Part shown: piece by piece, positions 25,572 to 33,309 of the stretch | How positions within the stretch are numbered: position 1 is the first letter of the stretch | Layout of the letters: each line of letters opens with the position of its first letter | Source of the DNA: Bacteroidetes bacterium HGW-Bacteroidetes-4 | Lineage (GTDB): Bacteria > Bacteroidota > Bacteroidia > Bacteroidales > SZUA-534 | DNA length: 42,863 bases | Assembly: GCA_002840905.1 (NCBI GenBank) | Contig: PHDD01000029.1 | Span: 1-42,863, forward strand | Direction of reading: 5' to 3' | Made by a program: the position numbers and the translations under genes | The notes under the pieces: model-generated | What the model was told of the DNA's origin: nothing | What the model saw: the letters and a program-made list of their open reading frames with translations, nothing else | Database searches by the model: none

Positions 25572-27347
25572 ATGAGTACAATTTTTGAACGAATAACCAT
25601 TTGGCGGGGCAAACACCAAATTAAAGAGCGGCAATTTATTTTGTTGCTGAGTTTTGTTGTTGGAATTTTAAGCAGTTTGGCCGCCATCGCCTTAAAAAAT
25701 ACCATCCATTACACCCATCACTTTTTGGAAAGCCGCATGGAACTGGGGGTTGAGAATTACCTTTACCTGGCTTTGCCTGGCATTGGGATAATTATATCCG
25801 TTATCTGGGTAAACCGTTTTGTTAAAGATAAAATTGGACACGGCATAACCCGGATATTGTATGCTATTTCGAAAAAAAATGGCATGCTGAAACTTCACAA
25901 CATGTATTCGAGCATCATCGGGAGTACTTTTACCATTGGTTTTGGCGGTTCGGTAGGAGCCGAGGCGCCCATTGTACTCACCGGAGGTGCCATAGGTTCG
26001 AACCTGGGGCGCCTGTTTCGTTTAAACCACAAGCAAATTATTCTGATGATTGGTTGTGGTGCGGCCGGAGCCGTGGCCGGAATCTTTAAGGCCCCCATTG
26101 CCGGGGTGGTTTTTACCTTAGAAGTACTGATGCTTGACCTGACTATGGCCTCGCTGGTTCCCCTTTTGATTTCAGCGGTAACATCGGCGGTTATGTCGTA
26201 CTTTTTTCTGGGCCACAGTGCGGTGCTTTTTAGCTTTCAGTTAAAAGAACATTTTGTTTTGGGGAATTTGCCCTGGTACATTGTTTTGGGTATTGTGGCC
26301 GGATTTCTGAGTTTGTTTTTTACCCGTATTGCCATGCAGGTTGAAGGGCGGTTTCAAAAACTAAAAACCAACTGGCAACGCTTTACCATTGGCGGGGTAA
26401 TGCTGGGTGTACTCATATTCCTTTTTCCGCCGCTTTTTGGCGAAGGCTACACCTCGCTGCACTCCATCCTTTCAGGCAATGCCGATGCCTTATTGGCACA
26501 CAGCCTTTTTTACGATTATAAAGACAATTTCTGGATTTTAGCTGCCTTTTTACTACTTCTTCTGTTGTTTAAAGTATTTGCAACCTCGATAACCACGGGA
26601 GCCGGTGGCGTTGGCGGGGTATTTGCCCCCTCGCTGTTTATGGGTGGAGTTTTGGGTTACCTGGTAGCCATTTTATTGAACCGCTTTAGTTTTATTCAGG
26701 TAAACGAGGCCAATTTTGCCCTGGTAGGCATGGCGGCTTTTATGTCGGGAGTAATGCACGCGCCCATGACCTCGATGTTTTTAATTGCCGAAATAACCGG
26801 AGGTTATGGACTGTTTATTCCCCTGATGGTGGCTTCTACCATTTCGTACCTTACCATCATGTATTTTGAACCACACTCCATTTATACCATACGGTTGGCC
26901 AAACGCGGTGAGCTGATAACCCATAACAAAGACCGGGCTGCACTTACCTTAATGCGCCTCGAGAATGAGATTGAGCGTGATTTAATCAAAGTAAACCCCG
27001 ATAATACCTTACGACAACTCGTGCATGTTATTAGCCAGTCGAAGCGAAATATTTTCCCAGTAGTTAACCTTAAAAATGAATTGCAAGGTATTGTGCTGTT
27101 AGACGACATACGCGATATTATGTTTAACCCCGAAATGTACGACGAAACCTATGTTTCGAGTTTAATGAGTGCCCCACCCGATGTGGTTAACATTACCGAT
27201 TCAATGGATGTGATTATGGAAAAGTTTGAAAAATCGGGAGCCTGGAACCTGCCTGTGATTAAAGACGGGAAGTACGAAGGCTTTATATCGAAATCGAAAA
27301 TTTACCAGGCTTACCGTAAGGTATTGGTTTATTTCTCAGAAGAATAA
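25572..27347 (+). CDS. CLC-family chloride channel or transporter with CBS domains (second copy)
   Basis: A 591-residue paralogue of the 13417-15219 protein, with the same architecture: membrane domain to about 440, then two CBS domains (IFPVVNLKNELQGIVLLDD; WNLPVIKDGKYEGFISKSK). Motifs: GFGGSVGAEAP with the gating Glu, GCGAAGAVAGIFKAPIAG and TGAGGVGGVFAPSLFMGGVLG. Selectivity segments differ slightly (GAEAP against GLESP), so the two may differ in gating or anion preference. Inner membrane. It has its own promoter and stands alone. A repeat of the gene by old duplication rather than recent copying is suggested by extensive sequence divergence. Confidence 0.93.
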   Translation: MSTIFERITIWRGKHQIKERQFILLLSFVVGILSSLAAIALKNTIHYTHHFLESRMELGVENYLYLALPGIGIIISVIWVNRFVKDKIGHGITRILYAISKKNGMLKLHNMYSSIIGSTFTIGFGGSVGAEAPIVLTGGAIGSNLGRLFRLNHKQIILMIGCGAAGAVAGIFKAPIAGVVFTLEVLMLDLTMASLVPLLISAVTSAVMSYFFLGHSAVLFSFQLKEHFVLGNLPWYIVLGIVAGFLSLFFTRIAMQVEGRFQKLKTNWQRFTIGGVMLGVLIFLFPPLFGEGYTSLHSILSGNADALLAHSLFYDYKDNFWILAAFLLLLLLFKVFATSITTGAGGVGGVFAPSLFMGGVLGYLVAILLNRFSFIQVNEANFALVGMAAFMSGVMHAPMTSMFLIAEITGGYGLFIPLMVASTISYLTIMYFEPHSIYTIRLAKRGELITHNKDRAALTLMRLENEIERDLIKVNPDNTLRQLVHVISQSKRNIFPVVNLKNELQGIVLLDDIRDIMFNPEMYDETYVSSLMSAPPDVVNITDSMDVIMEKFEKSGAWNLPVIKDGKYEGFISKSKIYQAYRKVLVYFSEE

Positions 27348-27386
27348 AAGAATTGGAATTGATTCAGAATCAATAATTACTGTTTT

Positions 27387-27394
27387 TACTTTTG
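27387..27394 (+). promoter_or_regulatory. Putative -7 box of the NmrA-like gene
   Basis: TACTTTTG fits TANNTTTG, 62 nt ahead of the ATG at 27457. No -33 box at the usual spacing. Confidence 0.35.
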
Positions 27395-27456
27395 TTAGCT
27401 ACCACGAAAACCAAACCATCACCTGTAAGTTGAAAATGCAATGACAAACGCGGCAT

Positions 27457-28332
27457 ATGAATAGCATACTGATAACCGGAGCCACAGGAAATATTGGATT
27501 TGAGGTGATTCGTTTTTTGTTCAAAACCCACACAAACAATCGGATTGTTGCGGGTGTCAGGAACCTGGAGAAAGCAAAAACCCTGTTTAAAGACTATCCA
27601 AAACTGGAGTACGTTTATTTTGATTTTGAAGACAGCTCCTCTTTTACACCTGCACTTAAGGGCATTAACCGGGTTTTCCTGTTACGTCCGCCACACCTAT
27701 CGGCCGTTGACAAATATTTCAAGCCATTTATTGCAACAATTAAACAAAACAACATCAACGAACTTGTTTTTTTATCGGTACAGGGAGCAGAAAAAAGCAA
27801 AGTTATACCTCACAATAAAATTGAACGTTTGGTAATTGAAAACCAGTTGGATTACATCTTTCTCAGGCCGTCTTACTTTATGCAAAACCTGACTACTACT
27901 TTACTTGATGGCATTAAAACAAAGCGTGAGATTGTTTTGCCCTCGGGAAATGCAAAATTCAACTGGATTGATATAGAAAATATTGGAGAAGCGGGCGCCA
28001 TGCTGCTTCAACAATTCACCGCTTACAAAAACCAATCCTTTGAATTAACCGGACTTGAAAATGAAAGTTTTGACCGGGTAACTGCTCTTATAAATCAGGA
28101 AGTTAAACATCCGATAAGCTACCGTAGGGTAAACCCTTTCGGCTTTTTTGCAATAAAGAAACGCAAAGGAATGGAAACAGGAATGATATGGGTAATGCTA
28201 TTGCTTCATTACTTACCCAGGGTTCAAAAACCGCCGCGTATTACAACGGTTTATGAACAATTAACCGGGAAAAAGCCCACCACACTAAAGGCATTTATAA
28301 ACCGGGAAAAATACCAGTTTGAGAAAACCTAA
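27457..28332 (+). CDS. NmrA-like NAD(P)-binding SDR protein
   Basis: A 291-residue atypical short-chain dehydrogenase. The Rossmann motif GATGNIGFEV opens it (residues 7-16). VRNLEKAKTLF fits NADP recognition, and YVYFDFEDSSSF then INRVFLLRPPHL follow as in NmrA/QOR2 proteins. The usual catalytic YxxxK is not obvious, so it may sense the NAD(P) state or reduce quinones or azo compounds. Cytoplasmic, monocistronic. It ends about 220 nt before the oppositely oriented YfiR-like gene. The biological substrate is unknown. Confidence 0.82.
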   Translation: MNSILITGATGNIGFEVIRFLFKTHTNNRIVAGVRNLEKAKTLFKDYPKLEYVYFDFEDSSSFTPALKGINRVFLLRPPHLSAVDKYFKPFIATIKQNNINELVFLSVQGAEKSKVIPHNKIERLVIENQLDYIFLRPSYFMQNLTTTLLDGIKTKREIVLPSGNAKFNWIDIENIGEAGAMLLQQFTAYKNQSFELTGLENESFDRVTALINQEVKHPISYRRVNPFGFFAIKKRKGMETGMIWVMLLLHYLPRVQKPPRITTVYEQLTGKKPTTLKAFINREKYQFEKT

Positions 28333-28448
28333 TGGATGATGTTCCTACCCCTTATTCTTTGAAATTAAAACAGCTACAAAACAAGGAATCAACAATCCGG
28401 TTAAACCAACATTATGCGTTCATCAAATTTGAACCGATACCAATCGTT

Positions 28449-28480
28449 TAAAAATAAAAAGGTGGGTCTAAACCCACCTT
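28449..28480 (-). terminator. Intrinsic terminator of the YfiR-like gene
   Basis: AAGGTGGGT (28459-28467) and ACCCACCTT (28472-28480) form a perfect 9-bp stem with a 4-nt loop. It is followed on the minus strand by a T-rich tract. On the plus strand there is no T-run, so it mainly serves the minus-strand gene. Confidence 0.85.
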
Positions 28481-28552
28481 CTACTACACAATTAACAACA
28501 TTGTGTAAACTAAACCCTATTACTAACTAAAACACTATGAAAAAAAACTATT

Positions 28553-29071
28553 TTACATTTTAATGGCATTCTTCATCGACACCAAAGCACTACTTAAAGT
28601 AAGTCCGCTGTCCTGAGCGTTGGTAGGACTAACTTCGAACTTCAACAGGTCGTCGATTACAACAAAATTGATGATAGAACCTTTTGAAATAGCCCCGTTA
28701 TCTTCTGATATAATTAAGGTGTTTTTACCTACCCTATTTTTTAATTCTTGGGCGTTACGCGCAAAACTAAAACCCTGAGAAACATAAAGAATCTGACAAG
28801 AAGCAATTTCATCAAGATTATTGAACTCTTTTACAACGATATTTTGGAATCCAAATTTCTTTCCGGCTGTCTGACTTTTTAATTCAGAGGCCAACAAAGA
28901 ATTCTTCATAACCCCAATTACAAAATCGCCCTGCTTCGACTCATCGGGCCAACCCACATAACGGATAAAATTAATAGTAAACAACGATTTGTACTTTTCA
29001 ATTTCACCTGCTTTTGACTGTACACTTGTCAAACTAATTACCGCCAATAAGATTACAATTAACTTTTTCAT
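28553..29071 (-). CDS. YfiR-like (DUF4154) exported protein
   Basis: A 172-residue protein with a signal peptide of about 20 residues (MKKLIVILLAVISLTSVQSK). The mature part matches the YfiR family: the start YKSLFTINFIRYVGWPDES, then DFVIGVMKNS, the CQILYVSQ strand and a terminal LTLSSALVSMKNAI. In Pseudomonas, YfiR is the periplasmic partner that holds the diguanylate cyclase YfiN inactive. Only the family resemblance is seen here, and there is no cyclase gene next to it, so a role in c-di-GMP control is not established. In Bacteroidota such proteins often occur alone or next to histidine kinases. Monocistronic. Confidence 0.85.
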   Translation of the reverse strand: MKKLIVILLAVISLTSVQSKAGEIEKYKSLFTINFIRYVGWPDESKQGDFVIGVMKNSLLASELKSQTAGKKFGFQNIVVKEFNNLDEIASCQILYVSQGFSFARNAQELKNRVGKNTLIISEDNGAISKGSIINFVVIDDLLKFEVSPTNAQDSGLTLSSALVSMKNAIKM

Positions 29072-29120
29072 TGATTTTTTATAAAATTTGTTTTGAATTA
29101 AAATACAACCTATTGAACGG

Positions 29121-29128
29121 CAAAATTA
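29121..29128 (-). promoter_or_regulatory. Putative -7 box of the YfiR-like gene
   Basis: Minus-strand TAATTTTG fits TANNTTTG, 50 nt from the ATG at 29071. A -33 box is not convincing. Confidence 0.35.
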
Positions 29129-29485
29129 AAAATTGGTTGGCAACCAGGTTATGATAGTAAAAGGCTTAACTGCTGAAGTTCTTCGTGCAAAAAGCTGATG
29201 CAGGTCATGTAAGTTGCCGGCAAGAGGCAGTAAATAAAACACTTCCTATTGTTTTACAGCTACTTACGCACTTTGAGAAAACTAAAAAACCAACAAAAAA
29301 AACGAAATAAACAATTAATAATTTGGCCATTAAAACATCATTTCTAAAAAAAATGAAACCAAAACTGGAGCCGATTGAAACTCTCAAACTACCAAAGTTG
29401 ATAGTTCTCTGAAGAAATTATAGCAACAAGCCACTAAATGCTTTTTATTAATTGGTAAAAAGGTCAAAATAAAACTGATTTTTAA
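29129..29485. other. Gap between YfiR-like gene and argH
   Basis: I see no supported gene; a 60-codon open frame on the minus strand (29205-29387) has no family resemblance or start context. There is no arginine-codon-rich leader before argH comparable with the one before the main arg operon. Confidence 0.4.
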
Positions 29486-29493
29486 TACTTTTG
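29486..29493 (+). promoter_or_regulatory. Putative -7 box of argH
   Basis: TACTTTTG fits TANNTTTG and would start the transcript near 29500, about 42 nt from the GTG start. No -33 box is visible at the usual spacing. Confidence 0.4.
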
Positions 29494-29541
29494 TCTCAAT
29501 AAGTTAATAGCTGTAATTAAATAATCAAAATTATTAAAATA

Positions 29542-30873
29542 GTGAAACTTTGGGATAAAGGAATAAGCACCAATAAAGGGGTTACACAATTCACCGTAGG
29601 AAACGACAGGGAACTCGATATAAACCTGGCCCCTTTCGATGTGTTGGGCACACTGGCTCACATTCAGATGCTTGAATCGATTGGCTTGCTTACCACTACG
29701 GAATGGAAACAGTTAAAACAAGAATTGATAGCTATATATAATGTGATAGAACAAAACCGTTTTTCCATCGACCCCGAAGTTGAAGATGTGCATTCGCAAA
29801 TTGAGTTTTTACTAACTCAAAAACTGGGCAACATAGGGAAAAAGGTTCATAGTGGTCGCTCGCGAAATGATCAGGTTTTGGTGGCTATGAAACTTTATTT
29901 ACGCGACGAAATAAAACAACTGGTTCAGGCTATTTCAACTATTTTTGAAACCTTAATAAACCTAAGCGACAAACACAAACAGGTATTGATTCCGGGTTAT
30001 ACCCATTTACAGATAGCCATGCCTTCGTCGTTTGGTTTATGGTTTGGAGCTTATGCCGAAAGTTTAAGCGACGATTTGGATTTGCTGTTGACCGCATTTC
30101 AGCAGGTCAATCAAAATCCTTTGGGTTCGGCAGCAGGTTATGGTTCTTCATTTCCGCTTAACCGACAATTGACTACCGATTTACTGGGTTTCAAAGCTTT
30201 AAATTATAATGTGGTTTATGCCCAGATGACCCGCGGTAAAGCTGAACAAACCCTGTCTTTTGCTATGGCATCGGTAGCCGGAACCCTTTCAAAAATGGCT
30301 ATGGATCTATGTCTTTACAATTCGCAAAACTTTGGTTTTGTAAGTTTTCCCGACGCCTTTACCACAGGTTCTTCTATTATGCCACACAAAAAGAACCCCG
30401 ATGTTTGGGAATTGGTGCGTGGCAAATGCAACCTGATTAAAGCACTTCCCAATCAAATTGCCCTGCTCACATCAAATCTGCCATCGGGATACCATAGGGA
30501 ACTACAACTGCTGAAAGGGTTGATTATTCCGGCCATAGACGAATTAAAAGCCTGCTTGGAAATAAGCCAACTTATGCTGGCAAATATTAAAGTGAATCCT
30601 GAGGTTTTGAACGACCCAAAATACCAATACCTTTTTAGTGTTGAAGCTGTGAATAAAAAGGTTCTGCAAGGGATTCCTTTTCGCGATGCATACAAAGAGG
30701 TTTCAACAACCATAGAATCGGGTAGCTTTAAAGCCGATTTTAAAATAGAACACAGTCATGAAGGAAGCATTGGCAATTTATGTAATGACGCCATAAAAGT
30801 AAAGTTCGATTTACTCAGAGCGGCTTTTCCATTTGAGAAGATTGAAACGGCATTGCAAAACCTTATAAAATAA
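29542..30873 (+). CDS. argH: Argininosuccinate lyase
   Basis: Last step of arginine synthesis: splits argininosuccinate into arginine and fumarate. The superfamily signature GSSIMPHKKNPD (about residues 277-288) with the mobile catalytic Ser loop is present. So are VHSGRSRNDQV (about 101-111) and the TRGKAEQTLSFA segment. 443 residues, usual length. The start is a GTG (29542). It stands alone on the plus strand about 2.4 kb from the nearest arg operon gene (argE), so arg genes are split into two units here. No leader attenuator like that of the argA-like operon is seen. argF was not found in the window. Confidence 0.95.
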   Translation: MKLWDKGISTNKGVTQFTVGNDRELDINLAPFDVLGTLAHIQMLESIGLLTTTEWKQLKQELIAIYNVIEQNRFSIDPEVEDVHSQIEFLLTQKLGNIGKKVHSGRSRNDQVLVAMKLYLRDEIKQLVQAISTIFETLINLSDKHKQVLIPGYTHLQIAMPSSFGLWFGAYAESLSDDLDLLLTAFQQVNQNPLGSAAGYGSSFPLNRQLTTDLLGFKALNYNVVYAQMTRGKAEQTLSFAMASVAGTLSKMAMDLCLYNSQNFGFVSFPDAFTTGSSIMPHKKNPDVWELVRGKCNLIKALPNQIALLTSNLPSGYHRELQLLKGLIIPAIDELKACLEISQLMLANIKVNPEVLNDPKYQYLFSVEAVNKKVLQGIPFRDAYKEVSTTIESGSFKADFKIEHSHEGSIGNLCNDAIKVKFDLLRAAFPFEKIETALQNLIK

Positions 30874-30901
30874 AAAGGTTGTAACCGCTATGATTACAAC
30901 C
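30871..30901 (-). terminator. Intrinsic terminator of the 231-aa gene
   Basis: GGTTGTAA (30877-30884) pairs perfectly with TTACAACC (30894-30901); the minus strand continues with five T and a T-rich stretch. It may also stop argH transcripts, though the plus strand lacks a T-run. Confidence 0.75.
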
Positions 30902-30926
30902 CTAAAAGGTATTAAATGTAGTTTGT

Positions 30927-31622
30927 TTATTTCAACGATTTCACAATAATTTCTTCGTACTTGTCGTGCAACTGCTCCAATTCTTCATTGTTTAATGAAG
31001 TGGAATAAATACGAACCAGGTCGAGCACTTCAGAACCATAAATTACAGCCAATGCAGCATCGAAGGCCGAAAGCTGAATATTGTTGCGCACTTGCATCGT
31101 AACCTTTTTAAAATGGCTCCAATTCAGTTGTTCGTTAATCTTAAGATAGTACATTGGCTCCTCGTGATCCTTTAAAATCTTATCAGAAATCCAATCAACT
31201 TTAAAAAGCTTTTTAATTTGAATAATGGCCGACTCTTCGAGTTTTTTGCTTTTTGCAAAGATGATTCCATAATCGCGGTAATACTCCTGCAATTCGGCAA
31301 TATGGTCGAATCCCTTTAAGTACCTGAGCCGGATGCTCTGATAAGTAGTATTATGAACGCATAAACTGGCGGGAGTACCTTCATACTCCAGCTTGGTTTT
31401 CTTTTTTATGTCGTGGGTAATTCGCAGTATCTTTTCGGTTGATTCCCGCTGGGTCATCACTAAGAAAATGGAATCGGGATTACGGTCAACCGGCAGGTTG
31501 GCTCCATAATATCCCGGGAAACTGCCCAGGTTTTCAAGAACAAATGTATTGGGAAGGATTCCCCGTTCCACGGTTTTTACATGTTCTTCTTTAATAATAC
31601 TTCCAAATGTTTCGAGCGCCAT
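30927..31622 (-). CDS. Hypothetical 231-aa protein
   Basis: I do not recognise a family. It has no signal peptide or membrane segment, so it is probably cytoplasmic. The sequence is of mixed alpha/beta type. Notable stretches are LGSFPGYYGANLPVDRNPDSIFLV (around 32-55) and LKGFDHIAELQEYYRDYGIIFAK (around 99-121), which look like conserved core segments. The C-terminus is an acidic helix rich in Glu and Leu. Codon use and GC are like those of neighbouring housekeeping genes, so it is likely native. It stands alone between argH and the tRNA cluster, with its own terminator. Confidence 0.8.
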   Translation of the reverse strand: MALETFGSIIKEEHVKTVERGILPNTFVLENLGSFPGYYGANLPVDRNPDSIFLVMTQRESTEKILRITHDIKKKTKLEYEGTPASLCVHNTTYQSIRLRYLKGFDHIAELQEYYRDYGIIFAKSKKLEESAIIQIKKLFKVDWISDKILKDHEEPMYYLKINEQLNWSHFKKVTMQVRNNIQLSAFDAALAVIYGSEVLDLVRIYSTSLNNEELEQLHDKYEEIIVKSLK

Positions 31623-31812
31623 AGTAGTCTTTTTTGGTTTGTGACTGAAGTAATTTGATTTTCTTTTTTACAATATAAAAAATAAAACGGTTTTTTGTTC
31701 AATAAAGCCAGGGCAAAACAATATTTAACTGCAAAAACAGAGTTATAATCACCTCTTTAGTGATAGCTCATTAGCTGCCCTAAAGTTATTCGTAAGTTTT
31801 TTTATCAATTTA

Positions 31813-31843
31813 TTTGCTTTATTCTTTTCAAGAACTATCTTTG
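31813..31843 (+). promoter_or_regulatory. Bacteroidota-type promoter of the tRNA-Val unit
   Basis: TTTG at 31813-31816, exactly 19 nt, then TATCTTTG at 31836-31843. It is a textbook match. Transcription would begin near 31850, ahead of the interrupted tRNA copy, and run through both intact tRNA-Val genes. Confidence 0.7.
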
Positions 31844-31881
31844 CATCGCTTTTAGAAAAAGTTAGGTTCTATAAAGGATTG

Positions 31882-31992
31882 AGGCGACTAGCTCAGCTCC
31901 GAAAAATGTAAACACATTTTTCGAGAGTCCTCGAAAACTTACAAAATCAAAGATTTTTAGTTTTCGAAATTGGTTCAAAGTTCCTGGTTGCA
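31882..31992 (+). pseudogene. Degenerate tRNA-Val copy with a hairpin insert in the D-loop
   Basis: 31882-31896 resembles the 5' end of the intact tRNA-Val genes (GGCGA.TAGCTCAG). 31970-31992 resumes in the D-loop and anticodon arm (TTGGTTCA.AG...TGGTT) and then decays. Between them is an insert of about 70 nt built of two hairpins. The first is CGAAAAATGT (31900-31909) with ACATTTTTCG (31914-31923). The second is TCGAAAACT (31931-31939) with AGTTTTCGA (31959-31967), itself enclosing AAAATC / GATTTT. The copy is the first element after the promoter. It has no intact anticodon arm or T-arm and cannot be functional. Confidence 0.65.
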
Positions 31993-32023
31993 TTAGATTA
32001 ATTAGTTCGTTATTTGACATTAG

Positions 32024-32098
32024 GGGCGATTAGCTCAGTTGGTTCAGAGCACTTGGTTTACACCCAAGGGGTCGGGGGTTCGAATCCCTCATCGCCCA
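32024..32098 (+). tRNA. tRNA-Val (anticodon TAC), copy 1
   Basis: Cloverleaf by hand: acceptor GGGCGAT with ATCGCCC, D-stem GCTC/GAGC, anticodon stem CTTGG/CCAAG with loop TTTACAC (anticodon TAC), T-arm with TTCGAAT and one G-T pair. Discriminator A; no encoded CCA. 75 nt. Confidence 0.97.
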
Positions 32099-32137
32099 CT
32101 TTATCAGGTATTTATTACTACAAGTTCTTATATTTCA

Positions 32138-32212
32138 GGGCGATTAGCTCAGTTGGTTCAGAGCACTTGGTTTACACCCAAGGGGTCGGGGGTTCGAATC
32201 CCTCATCGCCCA
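32138..32212 (+). tRNA. tRNA-Val (anticodon TAC), copy 2
   Basis: Identical in sequence to the copy 39 nt upstream, with the same TAC anticodon and no encoded CCA. Followed after 9 nt by an intrinsic terminator. Confidence 0.97.
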
Positions 32213-32221
32213 CAAAAACAG

Positions 32222-32247
32222 AAAGCTACCTTTGGGTGGCTTTTTTT
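32222..32247 (+). terminator. Intrinsic terminator of the tRNA-Val unit
   Basis: AAAGCTACC (32222-32230) pairs with GGTGGCTTT (32235-32243, one G-T), followed by T7. Confidence 0.85.
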
Positions 32248-32284
32248 GTTTTATAAAATTGCAATACTTTAGGGATGAGAACCC

Positions 32285-32337
32285 AGGGTTCGAACGGCGC
32301 AGCCCTCACGACCGAAGGGAGTAATCCCTCATCGCCC
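32285..32337 (+). pseudogene. Degenerate tRNA-Val 3' fragment with an insert in the T-arm
   Basis: GGGTTCGAA is the left half of the T-arm. After an insert of about 27 nt (including CCCT...AGGG arms), AATCCCTCATCGCCCA restores the exact 3' end of the intact copies. The following 30 nt repeat the trailer and terminator of copy 2. It is therefore the relic of a third tandem copy or of a duplicated 3' end. Confidence 0.65.
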
Positions 32338-32347
32338 ACAAAAACAG

Positions 32348-32370
32348 AAAGCTACCTTTGGGTGGCTTTT
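32348..32370 (+). terminator. Duplicate of the tRNA-Val terminator
   Basis: AAAGCTACC and GGTGGCTTT recur 126 nt after the first copy, together with the preceding ACAAAAACAG trailer. Confidence 0.7.
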
Positions 32371-32491
32371 GTTTTTTACTCCAATCCCTAAATCAGCACA
32401 CAACACCAAATTATTCATACCTTATTTATTCCCAAAAGTATTCCCGGCGATAAGTTCAACTCCGAAAAAAAATGCAAATTTGCGGGTAAGG

Positions 32492-33232
32492 CTATTTCTC
32501 AATAACTTTTACAATTTCAGAGAGTGGTTCAATGCGTGTACCCGATTCGCCTTTATGGGAGTAATTCATTTGTGACAATACGTATCGCATGGCTTCTTTT
32601 CGGGCCAATTCACGATCATCTCCTTTTACGGTTATCCAGGGGCAATAAGGTTTTGCTGTTTGCCTGAACATTTCGTCTTTATATCGGGTAAATTCGTGCC
32701 ATTTTTGCTGGGCCAGGGTATCTACCGTACTCAGCTTCCACATTTTTAAAGGATTTACTTTGCGGTCTTCGAGCCTGCGTTTTTGTTCCTCAATATTAAT
32801 AGAAAACCAAAGTTTAATAATGGTTATGCCATCGTCGACCAGCATTTTTTCGAGCGGAACCACTTGCTTAAAAAACCTTTGGTATTGTTCTTCAGTACAA
32901 AAACCCATTACCGGTTCCACTACAGCCCGATTGTACCAGCTTCGGTCGAAAAAAATAATCTCGCCCGGACGTGGTAATTCCTTAATGTATCTTTGAAAGT
33001 ACCACTGCCCCACTTCTACTTCGGTGGGTTTTGGCAAAGCGACCACACGATAAGCACGGGGATTTAAAAAACGGACAAAACGCATGATGGCTCCTCCTTT
33101 TCCTGCCGTATCGCGTCCTTCAAAAATAACTATTACTCTTTTGCGGGTTTCTTGCAACCAAAGTTGCATCCAAACCATTTCAGTTTGCAGATCGATGTAT
33201 TCCGGATCGTTTTCTAAAGCATGCAAAGGCAT
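32492..33232 (-). CDS. Polyphosphate kinase 2 (PPK2) family protein
   Basis: Transfers phosphate between polyphosphate and nucleotides. The P-loop EGRDTAGKGG, the lid-region Arg motif FDRSWYNRAVVEPVMGFC and WKLSTVDTLAQQKW are clear PPK2 features. The protein looks like a class I (ADP/GDP-forming or -using) member, but class cannot be fixed by eye. I chose the ATG at 33232 over an upstream one at 33295. The reason is the TATATTTG box (rc of 33256-33263), which would start the transcript between the two. It follows argE by under 80 nt on the same strand but appears to have its own promoter, so co-regulation with the arg operon is uncertain. Confidence 0.9.
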   Translation of the reverse strand: MPLHALENDPEYIDLQTEMVWMQLWLQETRKRVIVIFEGRDTAGKGGAIMRFVRFLNPRAYRVVALPKPTEVEVGQWYFQRYIKELPRPGEIIFFDRSWYNRAVVEPVMGFCTEEQYQRFFKQVVPLEKMLVDDGITIIKLWFSINIEEQKRRLEDRKVNPLKMWKLSTVDTLAQQKWHEFTRYKDEMFRQTAKPYCPWITVKGDDRELARKEAMRYVLSQMNYSHKGESGTRIEPLSEIVKVIEK

Positions 33233-33255
33233 AACCAACTTGTTTAAATTTAAAT

Positions 33256-33263
33256 CAAATATA
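33256..33263 (-). promoter_or_regulatory. Putative -7 box of the PPK2 gene
   Basis: Minus-strand TATATTTG, 24 nt from the ATG at 33232. No -33 partner; supports the shorter start. Confidence 0.4.
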
Positions 33264-33309
33264 AAAGTTATTTGGATTGCATAGCATTTAAACATTCGTG
33301 TTATGCTTA

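Noticed and set aside
29205..29387. A 60-codon minus-strand frame in the gap before argH
   Set aside because: No recognisable family, composition of random AT-rich DNA, and no start context.
32014..32272. Two overlapping plus-strand frames with an internal repeat (GGVGGSNPSSPT-like)
   Set aside because: They are translations of the two identical tRNA-Val genes, not proteins.
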